A stretch of 64,000 nucleotides of DNA from the NCBI RefSeq assembly GCF_011742925.1, contig NZ_WAEL01000006.1, positions 372,001 to 436,000 of the forward strand, given 5' to 3'. The notes under the pieces are model-generated. The model did no database searches. It was not told the origin of the DNA and saw only the letters and a list, made by a program, of their open reading frames with translations. The translations under genes and the position numbers were made by a program. The DNA is from Fibrivirga algicola. GTDB lineage: Bacteria; Bacteroidota; Bacteroidia; Cytophagales; Spirosomataceae. Below, piece by piece: positions 27,818 through 35,428 of the stretch (the first letter of the stretch is position 1; each line of letters begins with the position of its first letter).

Positions 27818-28333
27818 ATGACGATCGACGAAGTACAGGCGTTTTTGGCCGCTGAGGCCGCTGCTTTTAACCAGTTTGCTACCCCATTCAGCGAAGCGAC
27901 CTTTGCGGAACGGCCAGGTAGTCGCTGGTCTGTGGCTGACACCGCCCAACATTTGTACCTATCATCAAAACCAGTGCTCAGACTGGTAGCCGGCCCGCGC
28001 GATGTGTTTGCGCAATGGGGAGAAGCTGTGCAAAAGTCGCGCTCATACAGCGAAGTTGCCGCCATGTACCGCCTACGGCTGGAAGCAGGCCAGAAAGCCC
28101 CCGCCAACCTATCGCCTCGCCCCGACGATGTTCCAGCCGACAAAGCCACTAGGCTGGCCCGGCTGACCGATACGGACCTGGGGCTGGCTAGTCAATTGAC
28201 CGGGTGGTCAGAGGATGAGCTGGATCGGTACCAGATTCCGCACCCGGCGCTGGGGTTAATCTCCGTGCGTGAGATGTTGTATTTCGTTGGTATTCACACC
28301 CGGCATCACATCGCCGTGCTGCAAGCCTACTAG
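27818..28333 (+). CDS. DinB-family four-helix protein
   Basis: The protein has 171 residues. RWSVADTAQHLYLSSKPV gives the first metal-ligand histidine and the C-terminal VGIHTRHHIAVLQAY the others, the pattern of the DinB/YfiT-like metal-binding bundle. It may act as a thiol-dependent S-transferase of the bacillithiol type or be an unassigned metalloenzyme. It is the third gene of the RidA/PLP run. Its last 4 bases overlap the convergent DUF4142 gene. Confidence 0.82.
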   Translation: MTIDEVQAFLAAEAAAFNQFATPFSEATFAERPGSRWSVADTAQHLYLSSKPVLRLVAGPRDVFAQWGEAVQKSRSYSEVAAMYRLRLEAGQKAPANLSPRPDDVPADKATRLARLTDTDLGLASQLTGWSEDELDRYQIPHPALGLISVREMLYFVGIHTRHHIAVLQAY

Positions 28334-28950
28334 TTCAACACGTTGGTCAACTGCTTAATGGCGTCATTCTGGCTATCTAACGACTGACGTGTCTTTTTGC
28401 CATAAGCTTTAACCGCCTCAGTGGTGCCGTCGTCGTCGAGGTCATCAGCCACGCTGGCCGACTTTTTCGACACTTTACCGAGTTCGTCCAGGTATTTCAG
28501 GTCGAATTCGGTGCCTGCTTTCGTGTTCTTCAAATCTTCCACGCGGTCTTTACCTTCTGAGGTAAGCGTAGCGGGAAGCTGTAGGCTCAGCGACCGGGCC
28601 AACTGCACCAGCTCATTGTCTGACTGCCGATTGCCATCGAGCACTTTGCGGGCGTAATTCTTAACCTGCGGATTAGTAGCCCGTTGCAGGGCTAGTTCGC
28701 TGAGGCTACGGGCGGTAATGTTCATGCCCGCCAGATCGGCTATTTTCTCGGCCATCTTAATGGCGTCGTCCTTGGCGTCTTTGCTGATGGCGGCCGACTG
28801 GCTCTCAATGCGTTGTTTGTTGGCCTCGTCTACTTTGTCAGTACTGTCTTTGGCGCAGCTCGACATTAAGGCTAACAGGCTGATCGCCAATAGGAAAAGG
28901 CTGACCGTACTGATGCCAATCAGGCCGGACCGTGTTGCTGAATTTTTCAT
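28330..28950 (-). CDS. DUF4142 lipoprotein
   Basis: The protein has 206 residues. A lipobox (LALMSSCAKDS, Cys near residue 33) marks it as a lipoprotein. The helical domain has LAGMNITARSLSELALQRATNPQVKNYARKVLDGNRQSDNELVQLARS, the recognisable DUF4142 / ferritin-like pattern with few conserved acids. Members occur in envelope-stress settings in Bacteroidetes and Proteobacteria, but no activity is known. It overlaps the convergent DinB-family gene by 4 bases at the 3' end. Confidence 0.85.
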   Translation of the reverse strand: MKNSATRSGLIGISTVSLFLLAISLLALMSSCAKDSTDKVDEANKQRIESQSAAISKDAKDDAIKMAEKIADLAGMNITARSLSELALQRATNPQVKNYARKVLDGNRQSDNELVQLARSLSLQLPATLTSEGKDRVEDLKNTKAGTEFDLKYLDELGKVSKKSASVADDLDDDGTTEAVKAYGKKTRQSLDSQNDAIKQLTNVLN

Positions 28951-29048
28951 GGTTGTTCATAACGTTGTTCTATGTCAGAACACCACAAAAGCCTGGTTGT
29001 TTGGGCGACTATTGATCGGGAGACGATTGACGCGGCCTTTAAGCAAGG

Positions 29049-29933
29049 CTACCGGACCAGCAACAGCGTCAGCCACGCCTCGCGAACCTGGTTTTGTGCC
29101 AATAGTTGGTGGGCCCGGTGATGCAGCACATCGGGTAGGTACTGGCAGCCGTTCCGGGTATCGTCGGCCAGTTGGCGCAGGGCGTCGGTTTCGCCGTAGT
29201 TACGTACCTCGTCGTCGGTAGGTAGCGCCTCAAAGCTGGCTAGCTTACCCAGATCATTTCCCGTCAGAATGCGGCTGGTTCGGAGCGTGGCGGGCAACTG
29301 ATCGTAGCCAATACCCTGTTTGGGGCGGGCTACTTCAAACAGCGCGTCGCCATTGGCCCGCACGTACCAATCGGCCCCCATCCGCCCGATCAGGTCGATT
29401 TTTCGGGGATCGATCAGGCCATTGTCGGTAAAAATGTCGTCGCTGAAATGCCCGACCACCACTTCGGCCAGCACCAGTGTACCTGCGCCCGGCTCGGTGC
29501 CCGTGGGAATAAGCTGGCGCACCACGCACTCAAACGCAGCAGGAGCTTCGGCTATACGTGGCGGACGTACCTGCGTAGAGGGGACTTCGGTAAAGCCTGC
29601 TTTGGTAAACTCGTTCACGTGGCGGTCATATTCGGCACTGGCCAGCGACATTTGCTCAACCATGCTGTAGTTCACGATGTTGATCACGACCTCGCCCGTT
29701 TCTTCAATATTCAGCAGGGTATGCTTTTTCTCACCGCGCCGGTTGATGTTGGGCGACAGCATGATCATGGGTGGGTTGGAACCAACAACGTTGAAGAAGC
29801 TGTAGGGGCTTAGGTTAACATGGCCCTCTTTGCTGATGGTACTGGCAAACGCGATAGGGCGGGGGCCGACGGCACCAATCAGGTACCGGTAAAATTCGAG
29901 TTGAGGAAGTGTGTTGGCGGCAATGGTTTTCAT
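29049..29933 (-). CDS. Flavin reductase family protein
   Basis: The protein has 294 residues. The FMN-binding split-barrel region has PRPIAFASTISKEGHVNLSPYSFFNVVGSNPPMIMLSP and HTLLNIEETGEVVINIV, typical of the DIM6/NTAB flavin reductase domain. A C-terminal extension of about 90 residues (from ASFEALPTDDEVRNY) is helical and not recognised. It would reduce or bind flavin for a partner oxygenase, but none is adjacent. The family is clear, the role open. Confidence 0.88.
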   Translation of the reverse strand: MKTIAANTLPQLEFYRYLIGAVGPRPIAFASTISKEGHVNLSPYSFFNVVGSNPPMIMLSPNINRRGEKKHTLLNIEETGEVVINIVNYSMVEQMSLASAEYDRHVNEFTKAGFTEVPSTQVRPPRIAEAPAAFECVVRQLIPTGTEPGAGTLVLAEVVVGHFSDDIFTDNGLIDPRKIDLIGRMGADWYVRANGDALFEVARPKQGIGYDQLPATLRTSRILTGNDLGKLASFEALPTDDEVRNYGETDALRQLADDTRNGCQYLPDVLHHRAHQLLAQNQVREAWLTLLLVR

Positions 29934-29981
29934 GCCATCGTAAACGCCGGCAAAAGCGAGAAAGTTACTGGCAGACCAATT

Positions 29982-30677
29982 TCACCAGCGGCCCCGCACG
30001 TAGTAGTGGTATTCGAGGCTGGCACCGAACGTGGCGCTCATCGATGAGCCGCGCAGGTCACCATAGCGACCCAGACCCGGAATGTACGGCGTTTCGGGAC
30101 TGTCACGAAGGCGGCTCCGCCAGAAACTGTTGATTCTGACCACAAAGCGGAACATCGAGGTTGGCCCTAACCGAATACCCTGACTACTCTGGAATTCAAG
30201 CCCGCCGGCAACGCCTCTGTTTGTTGGTAACGCGGACTGATAGGGGCTAAACGCCGGACTCGGAATAGTAACCGTTCCCTCGGTTTGCCAGCCCGACGTG
30301 GTAAGCAGTAACCCCAGAAAATGATCGGTCGCAATCCGGTATTCAGCGCCGGCTTTCAGGAAACTGCCCGTCATCGACAGCGACGCATTCCCGAACGGAG
30401 CGTCCGTGAAGCGGGTGAAGCCGGGTTGTAGCACCCATGAAAAGCGTTTGTTAGCCATTTCGATACGAAGTGACGGCTCAATTGTGAAAAAGGATTTGTG
30501 TTTGAACGGGAAGTTTGCTCCTTTGCCGCTCAGTGCGGGAATAAGCGTTTTGCTAAGGTCGAGACCCAGTACCAACCGCCGCTCGGGGCCGGGATCGGCG
30601 GTGAGCTGAGCCATTCCCTGTTGCGCGCTACTCAGCAACGTACCCAGCAGGCAGAGTGTAGTTAGTCTGTTTCTCAC
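29982..30677 (-). CDS. Outer-membrane beta-barrel-like protein, DUF6048-like (copy 2)
   Basis: The protein has 231 residues with a signal peptide ending near GMAQ. Alternating hydrophobic strands with aromatic ends (RFSWVLQPGFTRF, FLKAGAEYRIATDHFLGLLL, final LEYHYYVRGRW) suggest a small outer-membrane barrel. The start is GTG at 30677, which overlaps the upstream lipoprotein stop as GTGA. It is the fourth gene of a run in which a lipoprotein and a barrel gene occur twice. The DUF6048 label is from memory of such pairs and is not certain. Confidence 0.6.
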   Translation of the reverse strand: MRNRLTTLCLLGTLLSSAQQGMAQLTADPGPERRLVLGLDLSKTLIPALSGKGANFPFKHKSFFTIEPSLRIEMANKRFSWVLQPGFTRFTDAPFGNASLSMTGSFLKAGAEYRIATDHFLGLLLTTSGWQTEGTVTIPSPAFSPYQSALPTNRGVAGGLEFQSSQGIRLGPTSMFRFVVRINSFWRSRLRDSPETPYIPGLGRYGDLRGSSMSATFGASLEYHYYVRGRW

Positions 30678-31192
30678 AGGCGTAACCGAATTTTAGCCAC
30701 TGTTTTCTGATACCCCGCATCAATGGCGCCGTACAGCGTGTCGGCAAACGCTGGTTCGGTGGGGAGGGCTGTCTGCACCGTTCCAATGGTCGACTCGGCT
30801 ATAGGCCGCCCATTTGGCTGGTCAATGTCGACCGTATAGCCGCATTCCTGATCGCCATACGTCAGTTTCAGGGCATAATTGATGGTGAGCGTGTCTGACT
30901 TACCATTAAGAGTAAACGTGTAGCGGGTTTGCCGGGCGTTTAAATTCAGGGGCAGCACAAACAAGGCCTGTCTGTCCTGTTCCAGCGTGTAGCGGCGCTT
31001 GATGGTGTAGGCAGACGATACCAGATCTATGATCGTCAGGTTGGTCAGCGTTTGTGAGGTCGGCGATGTAACACGTACCTGAATAACCGGGTCGGCTTGC
31101 AGGCAGGGCGACCCTTTGCAGGCTATTAGCGCCCAAAGGCACGCTCCCCCCGCAAGGAGGTAAAAGAAATAGCAGATAAGGCGGTTCTGCAT
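30674..31192 (-). CDS. Small lipoprotein, DUF6452-like (copy 2)
   Basis: The protein has 172 residues, started at the ATG at 31192, 4 bases after the preceding stop; a more upstream ATG lies within the previous gene and lacks a signal. The lipobox is LWALIACKGS. The core YTFTLNGKSDTLTINY, then LTYGDQECGYTV, aligns with the paralogue encoded at 31880-32407 (ELINASGRDTITVQYRRVF, DVDCGYIV). A conserved Cys-Gly-Tyr after an acidic pair is the main shared feature. The function is unknown, perhaps a partner of the barrel protein encoded next to it. Confidence 0.6.
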   Translation of the reverse strand: MQNRLICYFFYLLAGGACLWALIACKGSPCLQADPVIQVRVTSPTSQTLTNLTIIDLVSSAYTIKRRYTLEQDRQALFVLPLNLNARQTRYTFTLNGKSDTLTINYALKLTYGDQECGYTVDIDQPNGRPIAESTIGTVQTALPTEPAFADTLYGAIDAGYQKTVAKIRLRL

Positions 31193-31196
31193 TGGC

Positions 31197-31883
31197 TTAC
31201 AGGGTAACCACGAAGTTGACCTGGAAACTGGCAGCCACCCCAGCCTGACGCTCAGTTTGCCAGTCGACACCCGACAGGTGGGGCGGACGCAGGTTATTGA
31301 CCATCCCCGCTTTAGCCAGTATGGTGCCCCGCAGTACCGGGCGCAGCGACAGGCGCTTACTCAGCGGAATCAGGGCGCCGATATGACCTTCGGCCCCGAT
31401 TGCCAGCCCCGCCCGCCGACCGATAGATTCCTGATAATCACCGAAAGTGGGTCCGTTGAACAGAAATGAGCCCGCTCCTGACCAGCCCGACAGCAGCCCG
31501 CTATAGCCTAGAATGAGGTATTGATTGGTGTGTTCGACCCCTACCCGAACGTGCGCGCTGTGGCCGGTCTGGTAAATGTTTCGCTGCAACGTACCCCCAT
31601 AGGCAACGTACCCGGCGTTGATGAACAGAGCCCGATTGGGTTTGTTCAGGTCTTTGCTGGGTACATAAAGCGTCATCGAAATCGGGTGGACGTAGGTAGC
31701 CGGTGTATCGTGCTGGTTTCCTGAATACGCAAACCACACTGCCTGATACAGATCGAGCCCTATACTGGGGCGGAGCGACGCCCGTTGCCGGGCAATGGCA
31801 TCGGAGTAGAGCGGAATCGAGTCCTGTGCCTGCCCCGTGAGGGCATAGAACAGACCTAAAAAAAGGAGCAGGCTGTTTCTCAT
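31197..31883 (-). CDS. Outer-membrane beta-barrel-like protein, DUF6048-like (copy 1)
   Basis: The protein has 228 residues with a signal peptide (MRNSLLLFLGLFYALTGQAQ). Several amphipathic strands (ALFINAGYVAYGGT, VRVGVEHTNQYLILGYSGLL, VAASFQVNFVVTL) indicate a barrel with a typical C-terminal strand. It overlaps the upstream lipoprotein gene by ATGA. Together the two form the first of two tandem lipoprotein/barrel pairs. Weak similarity to the second barrel in strand order supports duplication. Function unknown. Confidence 0.6.
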   Translation of the reverse strand: MRNSLLLFLGLFYALTGQAQDSIPLYSDAIARQRASLRPSIGLDLYQAVWFAYSGNQHDTPATYVHPISMTLYVPSKDLNKPNRALFINAGYVAYGGTLQRNIYQTGHSAHVRVGVEHTNQYLILGYSGLLSGWSGAGSFLFNGPTFGDYQESIGRRAGLAIGAEGHIGALIPLSKRLSLRPVLRGTILAKAGMVNNLRPPHLSGVDWQTERQAGVAASFQVNFVVTL

Positions 31884-32407
31884 GGCCAGACTAATTCAGC
31901 GGTGATGCCCGTATCCTGTGCGCTGCTCGGAATAGTCAGTGTACGAACAAGCGTAGGTTGGAAGAGGACCGATCGAACCGAGCCGCGCGTTGTCTGCACA
32001 ATGTCGGTGTTGGAAACGGGTTGTCCGTTGCTGAGTTGGGGGGCGGTCAGGTTAACAATGTAGCCGCAGTCAACATCTTCGTACGTAAATACCCGGCGGT
32101 ACTGCACCGTGATGGTATCACGCCCGCTGGCATTGATCAACTCGTAGCGCGATTTATCGGCAGTCAGGTTAACGGGTAATGTTCCTTCGTACACGGTTCC
32201 GCTCACAGGCGACGCAATCACGGTGGGTAATTTAATAGCCGCTGCGTTGGGCAGGGCGTCGAGGGCGCGGATAGCGGTGATCGGTAAGGGCCCCTGACTG
32301 ACAAGGCGTAGCCTTAGGTTAGGTTCGCCCGATGGCCCGCAGCTTTTGCGGCAGCCTGTCAGGGTGTAAACCAATCCCATAAACAGCAAAAAGTACAGTT
32401 GTTTCAT
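31880..32407 (-). CDS. Small lipoprotein, DUF6452-like (copy 1)
   Basis: The protein has 175 residues. The lipobox is VYTLTGCRKSC. The conserved core is LPVNLTADKSRYELIN, then a strand pair ending VDCGYIVNL. It is the first gene of the four-gene run on the minus strand and is followed by the barrel gene with a 4-base overlap. The upstream 140 bases to the divergent DUF1080 gene would hold both promoters. Function unknown; the pairing with a barrel suggests envelope assembly or transport. Confidence 0.6.
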   Translation of the reverse strand: MKQLYFLLFMGLVYTLTGCRKSCGPSGEPNLRLRLVSQGPLPITAIRALDALPNAAAIKLPTVIASPVSGTVYEGTLPVNLTADKSRYELINASGRDTITVQYRRVFTYEDVDCGYIVNLTAPQLSNGQPVSNTDIVQTTRGSVRSVLFQPTLVRTLTIPSSAQDTGITAELVWP

Positions 32408-32550
32408 GGTCGTTGAGAAGCAGAAAACGTTGGCGTATCAGCTAGATTCCAAGGTACTAAAAAGGGTTGTAATCTAGATAAAACCCCGATCTTGTTACCG
32501 AATAGGAGTTTTGGGCCTGTTTTGACTTTAGTATTGAAACATACACTACG

Positions 32551-33255
32551 ATGAAAAAGCCACTGCTTTCTGCCGGTCTGTTCTTGCTGGGCACCGCTGC
32601 AATCACGGCCTTTACGGCCCCTAAACCTAAATGGACTCCGTTGTTCGACGGTAAAACGACATCGGGCTGGCATAGCTTTCACAAAACCGGCGTTGTTGGC
32701 TGGTCAGTAGAAGATGGAGCCCTGACGCCCGACGGTACCGGCGGCGATCTGGTAACCGATAAAGAATACGAAAACTTCGACTTCGAGTTTGAATTCAAAC
32801 TGCCCAAAGGCAGCAATAGCGGCGTGATCTACAAGCTGCACGATACGCCCGATCTGGCTAGTACCTATATGTCGGGTCCTGAATACCAGGTAATCGACGA
32901 CCGGGGCTACGAGTGGCTCGACAAGAACGGAAAGCGAATGCAGTTGGCTAAGACGCAGTTGACCGGGGCCGCCTACGATATGTATGAACCTACCGATCTG
33001 AATCAGATCAAACCCATTGGCGAATGGAACAAAGGCCGGATCGTAGTTAACAACAACCACGTAGAGCACTACCTGAATGGTAAAAAAGTGGTCGACTACG
33101 AATACGGTAGTACCGACTGGAAAGAGAAGCTGGCGAAGAGCAAATTTGCCAAATGGCCGTACGCTACCCCCCATGCAAAAGGCAGCATTGCGTTTCAGTC
33201 ACACAGTCCTGATGAGAAAGTGTGGTACCGTAATGTCCGGATCAAAGAGTTATAA
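32551..33255 (+). CDS. Secreted DUF1080 protein (3-keto-disaccharide hydrolase domain)
   Basis: The protein has 234 residues with a signal peptide (MKKPLLSAGLFLLGTAAITAFT). The concanavalin-like DUF1080 fold is shown by WTPLFDGKTTSGWHSF, YENFDFEFEFKLPKGSNSGVIY, GPEYQVIDD and the C-terminal IAFQSHSPDEKVWYRNVRIKEL. Members are now linked to hydrolysis of 3-keto-glycosides in Bacteroidetes. No keto-forming oxidoreductase lies nearby. A long perfect hairpin follows the stop. Confidence 0.9.
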   Translation: MKKPLLSAGLFLLGTAAITAFTAPKPKWTPLFDGKTTSGWHSFHKTGVVGWSVEDGALTPDGTGGDLVTDKEYENFDFEFEFKLPKGSNSGVIYKLHDTPDLASTYMSGPEYQVIDDRGYEWLDKNGKRMQLAKTQLTGAAYDMYEPTDLNQIKPIGEWNKGRIVVNNNHVEHYLNGKKVVDYEYGSTDWKEKLAKSKFAKWPYATPHAKGSIAFQSHSPDEKVWYRNVRIKEL

Positions 33256-33266
33256 GCCCCAAAGCT

Positions 33267-33330
33267 ATTACTCGTAAAAAGGGCGTTTAGCTGCTAATAT
33301 AGGCAGCTAAACGCCCTTTTTACGAGTAAT
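33267..33330. terminator. Bidirectional terminator with 28-base perfect arms
   Basis: Perfect inverted repeat with arms 33267-33294 and 33303-33330 and an 8-base loop. It contains AAAAAGGGCG / CGCCCTTTTT, so a T-run follows the GC-rich inner stem in both directions. It lies between the convergent DUF1080 and redoxin genes. Confidence 0.85.
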
Positions 33331-33348
33331 ACAGGTAACAGAAGAAGG

Positions 33349-34200
33349 CTAGCGGTTAAGCGCTAACTCACGGCTAAGCGGTCCATCAATGTTATCGATC
33401 ATGCCTCTGTAAATGATTCGCTGTGACGGATCGAGGATGATCACCGTTGGGAAAGAATTCACTTTGAACAGGTCAATAAGCGATTTGCTTTCGGCGAGCA
33501 ACACCGGGAAGGTGTATCCATCTTTTCGAATGGCCCTGACGGCCTGACCAGGCAAATCGCGCGACAAAGGAATATTAACGGCGAAGAACTTGACTTTCGA
33601 GTTGTGTTCGTATTGCGTGTGAAAGCGCTGCAGCTTGGGGAATTTTTTAAAGCAGGTAACGCAGCTTGTGTTCCAGAAGTCGAGCACCACAAATTGGCCT
33701 TTTAACGATGTTGACGAAATCGACTGGCCGTCGGCACCGATTAGGGTAAACGGCGCAACTTCTTCGTTGACCAGCCCACTGTAACTTCCGTAGTATACTT
33801 TGTTGGCCCACCAATCATAGCCCGATAAACTACCCCACATGACTAACAGGCTGAATAAGGGGAGGAAAACGACCTTCCATTGCCTGTTGATGCCGTTTAG
33901 GAGTAGGCCTGCGAAAATACCGATGAAATGAGCGACCGAACTTGGTAGCGCGTACATCGTGTTGGTAAAGTCGAGTATGTGTAAAGGCACATAGATGAGC
34001 AGCAAAGGCAGCAAGAGCAGGCTTGTCACGTTGAGCTTACTGCGCGTAGTATCCGTATTCCTCAGCAAATAATACGTGAGGAAGCAGTAAGCAAAACTGG
34101 CAATACTAAACTTAATATGGTGCCCACCAAAACCGCCAAGCGGAATCAGGAGAAGCAACAACACCAAGGACGAAGTACTGATGAGCAAGTATTTCTTCAT
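33349..34200 (-). CDS. Membrane-anchored thioredoxin-like protein (TlpA/redoxin type)
   Basis: The protein has 283 residues. About four membrane helices (residues 4-130, for example LLLLPLLLIYVPLHIL and FLPLFSLLVMWGSL) precede a periplasmic thioredoxin fold. The active site WNTSCVTC has cysteines at 180 and 183, followed by the cis-proline in SFPTVIIL. It would reduce or form disulfides in exported proteins. It is the last gene of a three-gene cluster headed by a cysteine-rich fulvocin C-like protein, which makes that protein a plausible client. Confidence 0.85.
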   Translation of the reverse strand: MKKYLLISTSSLVLLLLLIPLGGFGGHHIKFSIASFAYCFLTYYLLRNTDTTRSKLNVTSLLLLPLLLIYVPLHILDFTNTMYALPSSVAHFIGIFAGLLLNGINRQWKVVFLPLFSLLVMWGSLSGYDWWANKVYYGSYSGLVNEEVAPFTLIGADGQSISSTSLKGQFVVLDFWNTSCVTCFKKFPKLQRFHTQYEHNSKVKFFAVNIPLSRDLPGQAVRAIRKDGYTFPVLLAESKSLIDLFKVNSFPTVIILDPSQRIIYRGMIDNIDGPLSRELALNR

Positions 34201-34222
34201 AAAACTGCCTGTTTAACGTTGC

Positions 34223-34618
34223 CTACTCTACATTGACTTTTACTTGGATAGCGTGAATAAATGGCTTCTTATCCGATCGGAGTACAATACTTTTATATAA
34301 AGGCCCCGCTGACTTTTTGTCAAATTTGCTATAGTAAGTAGCATTTATTGTGCCAGCTTCTGACGGCTTCAACACCGCCGGATAATTTTTGACTTTTATA
34401 CAACCACACGTACCCCGTATGTCGGCAACTTTTGCCTCGTTATCAGTCGGGTTCTTAACGTCAACTACAAAATCGATAGAATCACCACTGCTGACAGCAC
34501 CTAGATCGATGGTGTCTTTCGGAAAAAAAGTGGTCGATGTCGGCTTCGACTGGCAGCCAAGAAAAACAAAACACATCAGCACATAGCTGATGTGTTTTTT
34601 GGTGCTTATTGACCTCAT
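34223..34618 (-). CDS. DUF1573 lipoprotein
   Basis: The protein has 131 residues when started at the ATG at 34618; this start places the lipobox VFLGC (Cys 22) properly, 31 bases after the cysteine-rich gene. The DUF1573 immunoglobulin-like domain has FPKDTIDLGAVSSGDSI, FVVDVKNPTDNEAKV and the conserved GTCGC followed by a Pro-rich strand. Such domains are common in Bacteroidetes surface proteins, with no known activity. A terminator-like hairpin lies within codons 8-17 (34571-34595), so expression may be lower than that of the gene upstream. Confidence 0.85.
   Translation of the reverse strand: MRSISTKKHISYVLMCFVFLGCQSKPTSTTFFPKDTIDLGAVSSGDSIDFVVDVKNPTDNEAKVADIRGTCGCIKVKNYPAVLKPSEAGTINATYYSKFDKKSAGPLYKSIVLRSDKKPFIHAIQVKVNVE
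34562..34595 (-). terminator. Terminator-like hairpin inside the DUF1573 coding start
   Basis: On the minus strand perfect 10-base arms ACACATCAGC and GCTGATGTGT enclose TATGT and are followed by TTTGTTTTT. The structure falls in codons 8-20 of the DUF1573 gene. It would act as an attenuator between the first gene and the two following genes. The U-tract on the other strand (TTTTTT) also fits. Confidence 0.55.
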
Positions 34619-34649
34619 TACAAATGAGTTGATTGGCAGAAGTGTCAGG

Positions 34650-35270
34650 TTAGATGATCCGGTCGCAGCTGCCGTTGCAGGTATACACGAACAAAGTGCC
34701 ACAGCCCTGAATGTTGCAGGAAGGAATATACGTGCAGCCGTAACCTTCGCCGCAATAGCTCGAAGAGGTAGCGCAGTTACAATTGGTGCCTGTAGAAGGG
34801 GAGGCTTTTAACGGAGTGACCTGTTTTTTCCCAGCCTCAAGTGGCGTTAACGACGCAACGATGTCGCGCAGCGCTTCTTCGCCAAATAGGGCTTTGCCCT
34901 TAGCCGTCCAGGTCGACAGGAAGTCGACACGCTTGCGGCCCAGCGGTGAGTTCACATACAGCTCCGGTGTCATGTTGGCAACCAATAGCTCAAGGTGGTC
35001 TCTTTGCTCGCTAGACAGCGACAATTGCTGCATTTGTTCAGTAATCCGCTTTTTGAAGATAAATACTTTCTCTTCTTTGGACAGCATCTCGGTGAAGACG
35101 ATTTTCTGAACCTGTTTTTCAGAAATAGACTCGACTTCTTTAACCAACTCGAGATTTACACCCTCGGGTACTGCTATAGACGGCGTGGCCTCCTGAACGT
35201 TACAACCTAATAGCGCAATCAAAAAGAAGGCTATTGAAACTAGTGTCAACTTGGAAGTAGAAAATTTCAT
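34650..35270 (-). CDS. Fulvocin C-related cysteine-rich lipoprotein (bacteriocin-like tail)
   Basis: The protein has 206 residues. A lipobox LIALLGC (Cys 23) ends the signal peptide. A mainly helical region to about residue 150 (KRITEQMQQLSLSSEQRDHLELL...) leads to a 44-residue tail with eight cysteines at 164, 166, 173, 179, 185, 190, 198 and 202. The spacing CxC-x6-C-x5-C-x5-C equals that of the myxobacterial peptide fulvocin C as I remember it. The tail may be a disulfide-stabilised bacteriocin-like domain or a binding domain. DUF1573 and a membrane redoxin are encoded downstream. Whether the tail is released is unknown. Confidence 0.7.
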   Translation of the reverse strand: MKFSTSKLTLVSIAFFLIALLGCNVQEATPSIAVPEGVNLELVKEVESISEKQVQKIVFTEMLSKEEKVFIFKKRITEQMQQLSLSSEQRDHLELLVANMTPELYVNSPLGRKRVDFLSTWTAKGKALFGEEALRDIVASLTPLEAGKKQVTPLKASPSTGTNCNCATSSSYCGEGYGCTYIPSCNIQGCGTLFVYTCNGSCDRII

Positions 35271-35428
35271 GACCGGAAACGGTTTGTAAATAAATAGGTT
35301 AGACTAAAACGGATGGTAGATATTATAAAATATGGACTTACTAGAGATATAGCAATTTCCGGTCCAAAAAATAAGTTCCGTCTAAACTAGTGAAAGAAAT
35401 TATTTAATGTAAAGTAAAAAATGGTTAC

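Noticed and set aside
35271-35365. Inverted repeat GACCGGAAA / TTTCCGGTC in the leader of the fulvocin-like gene
   Set aside because: Arms of only 9 bases are separated by 77 bases, which can occur by chance.
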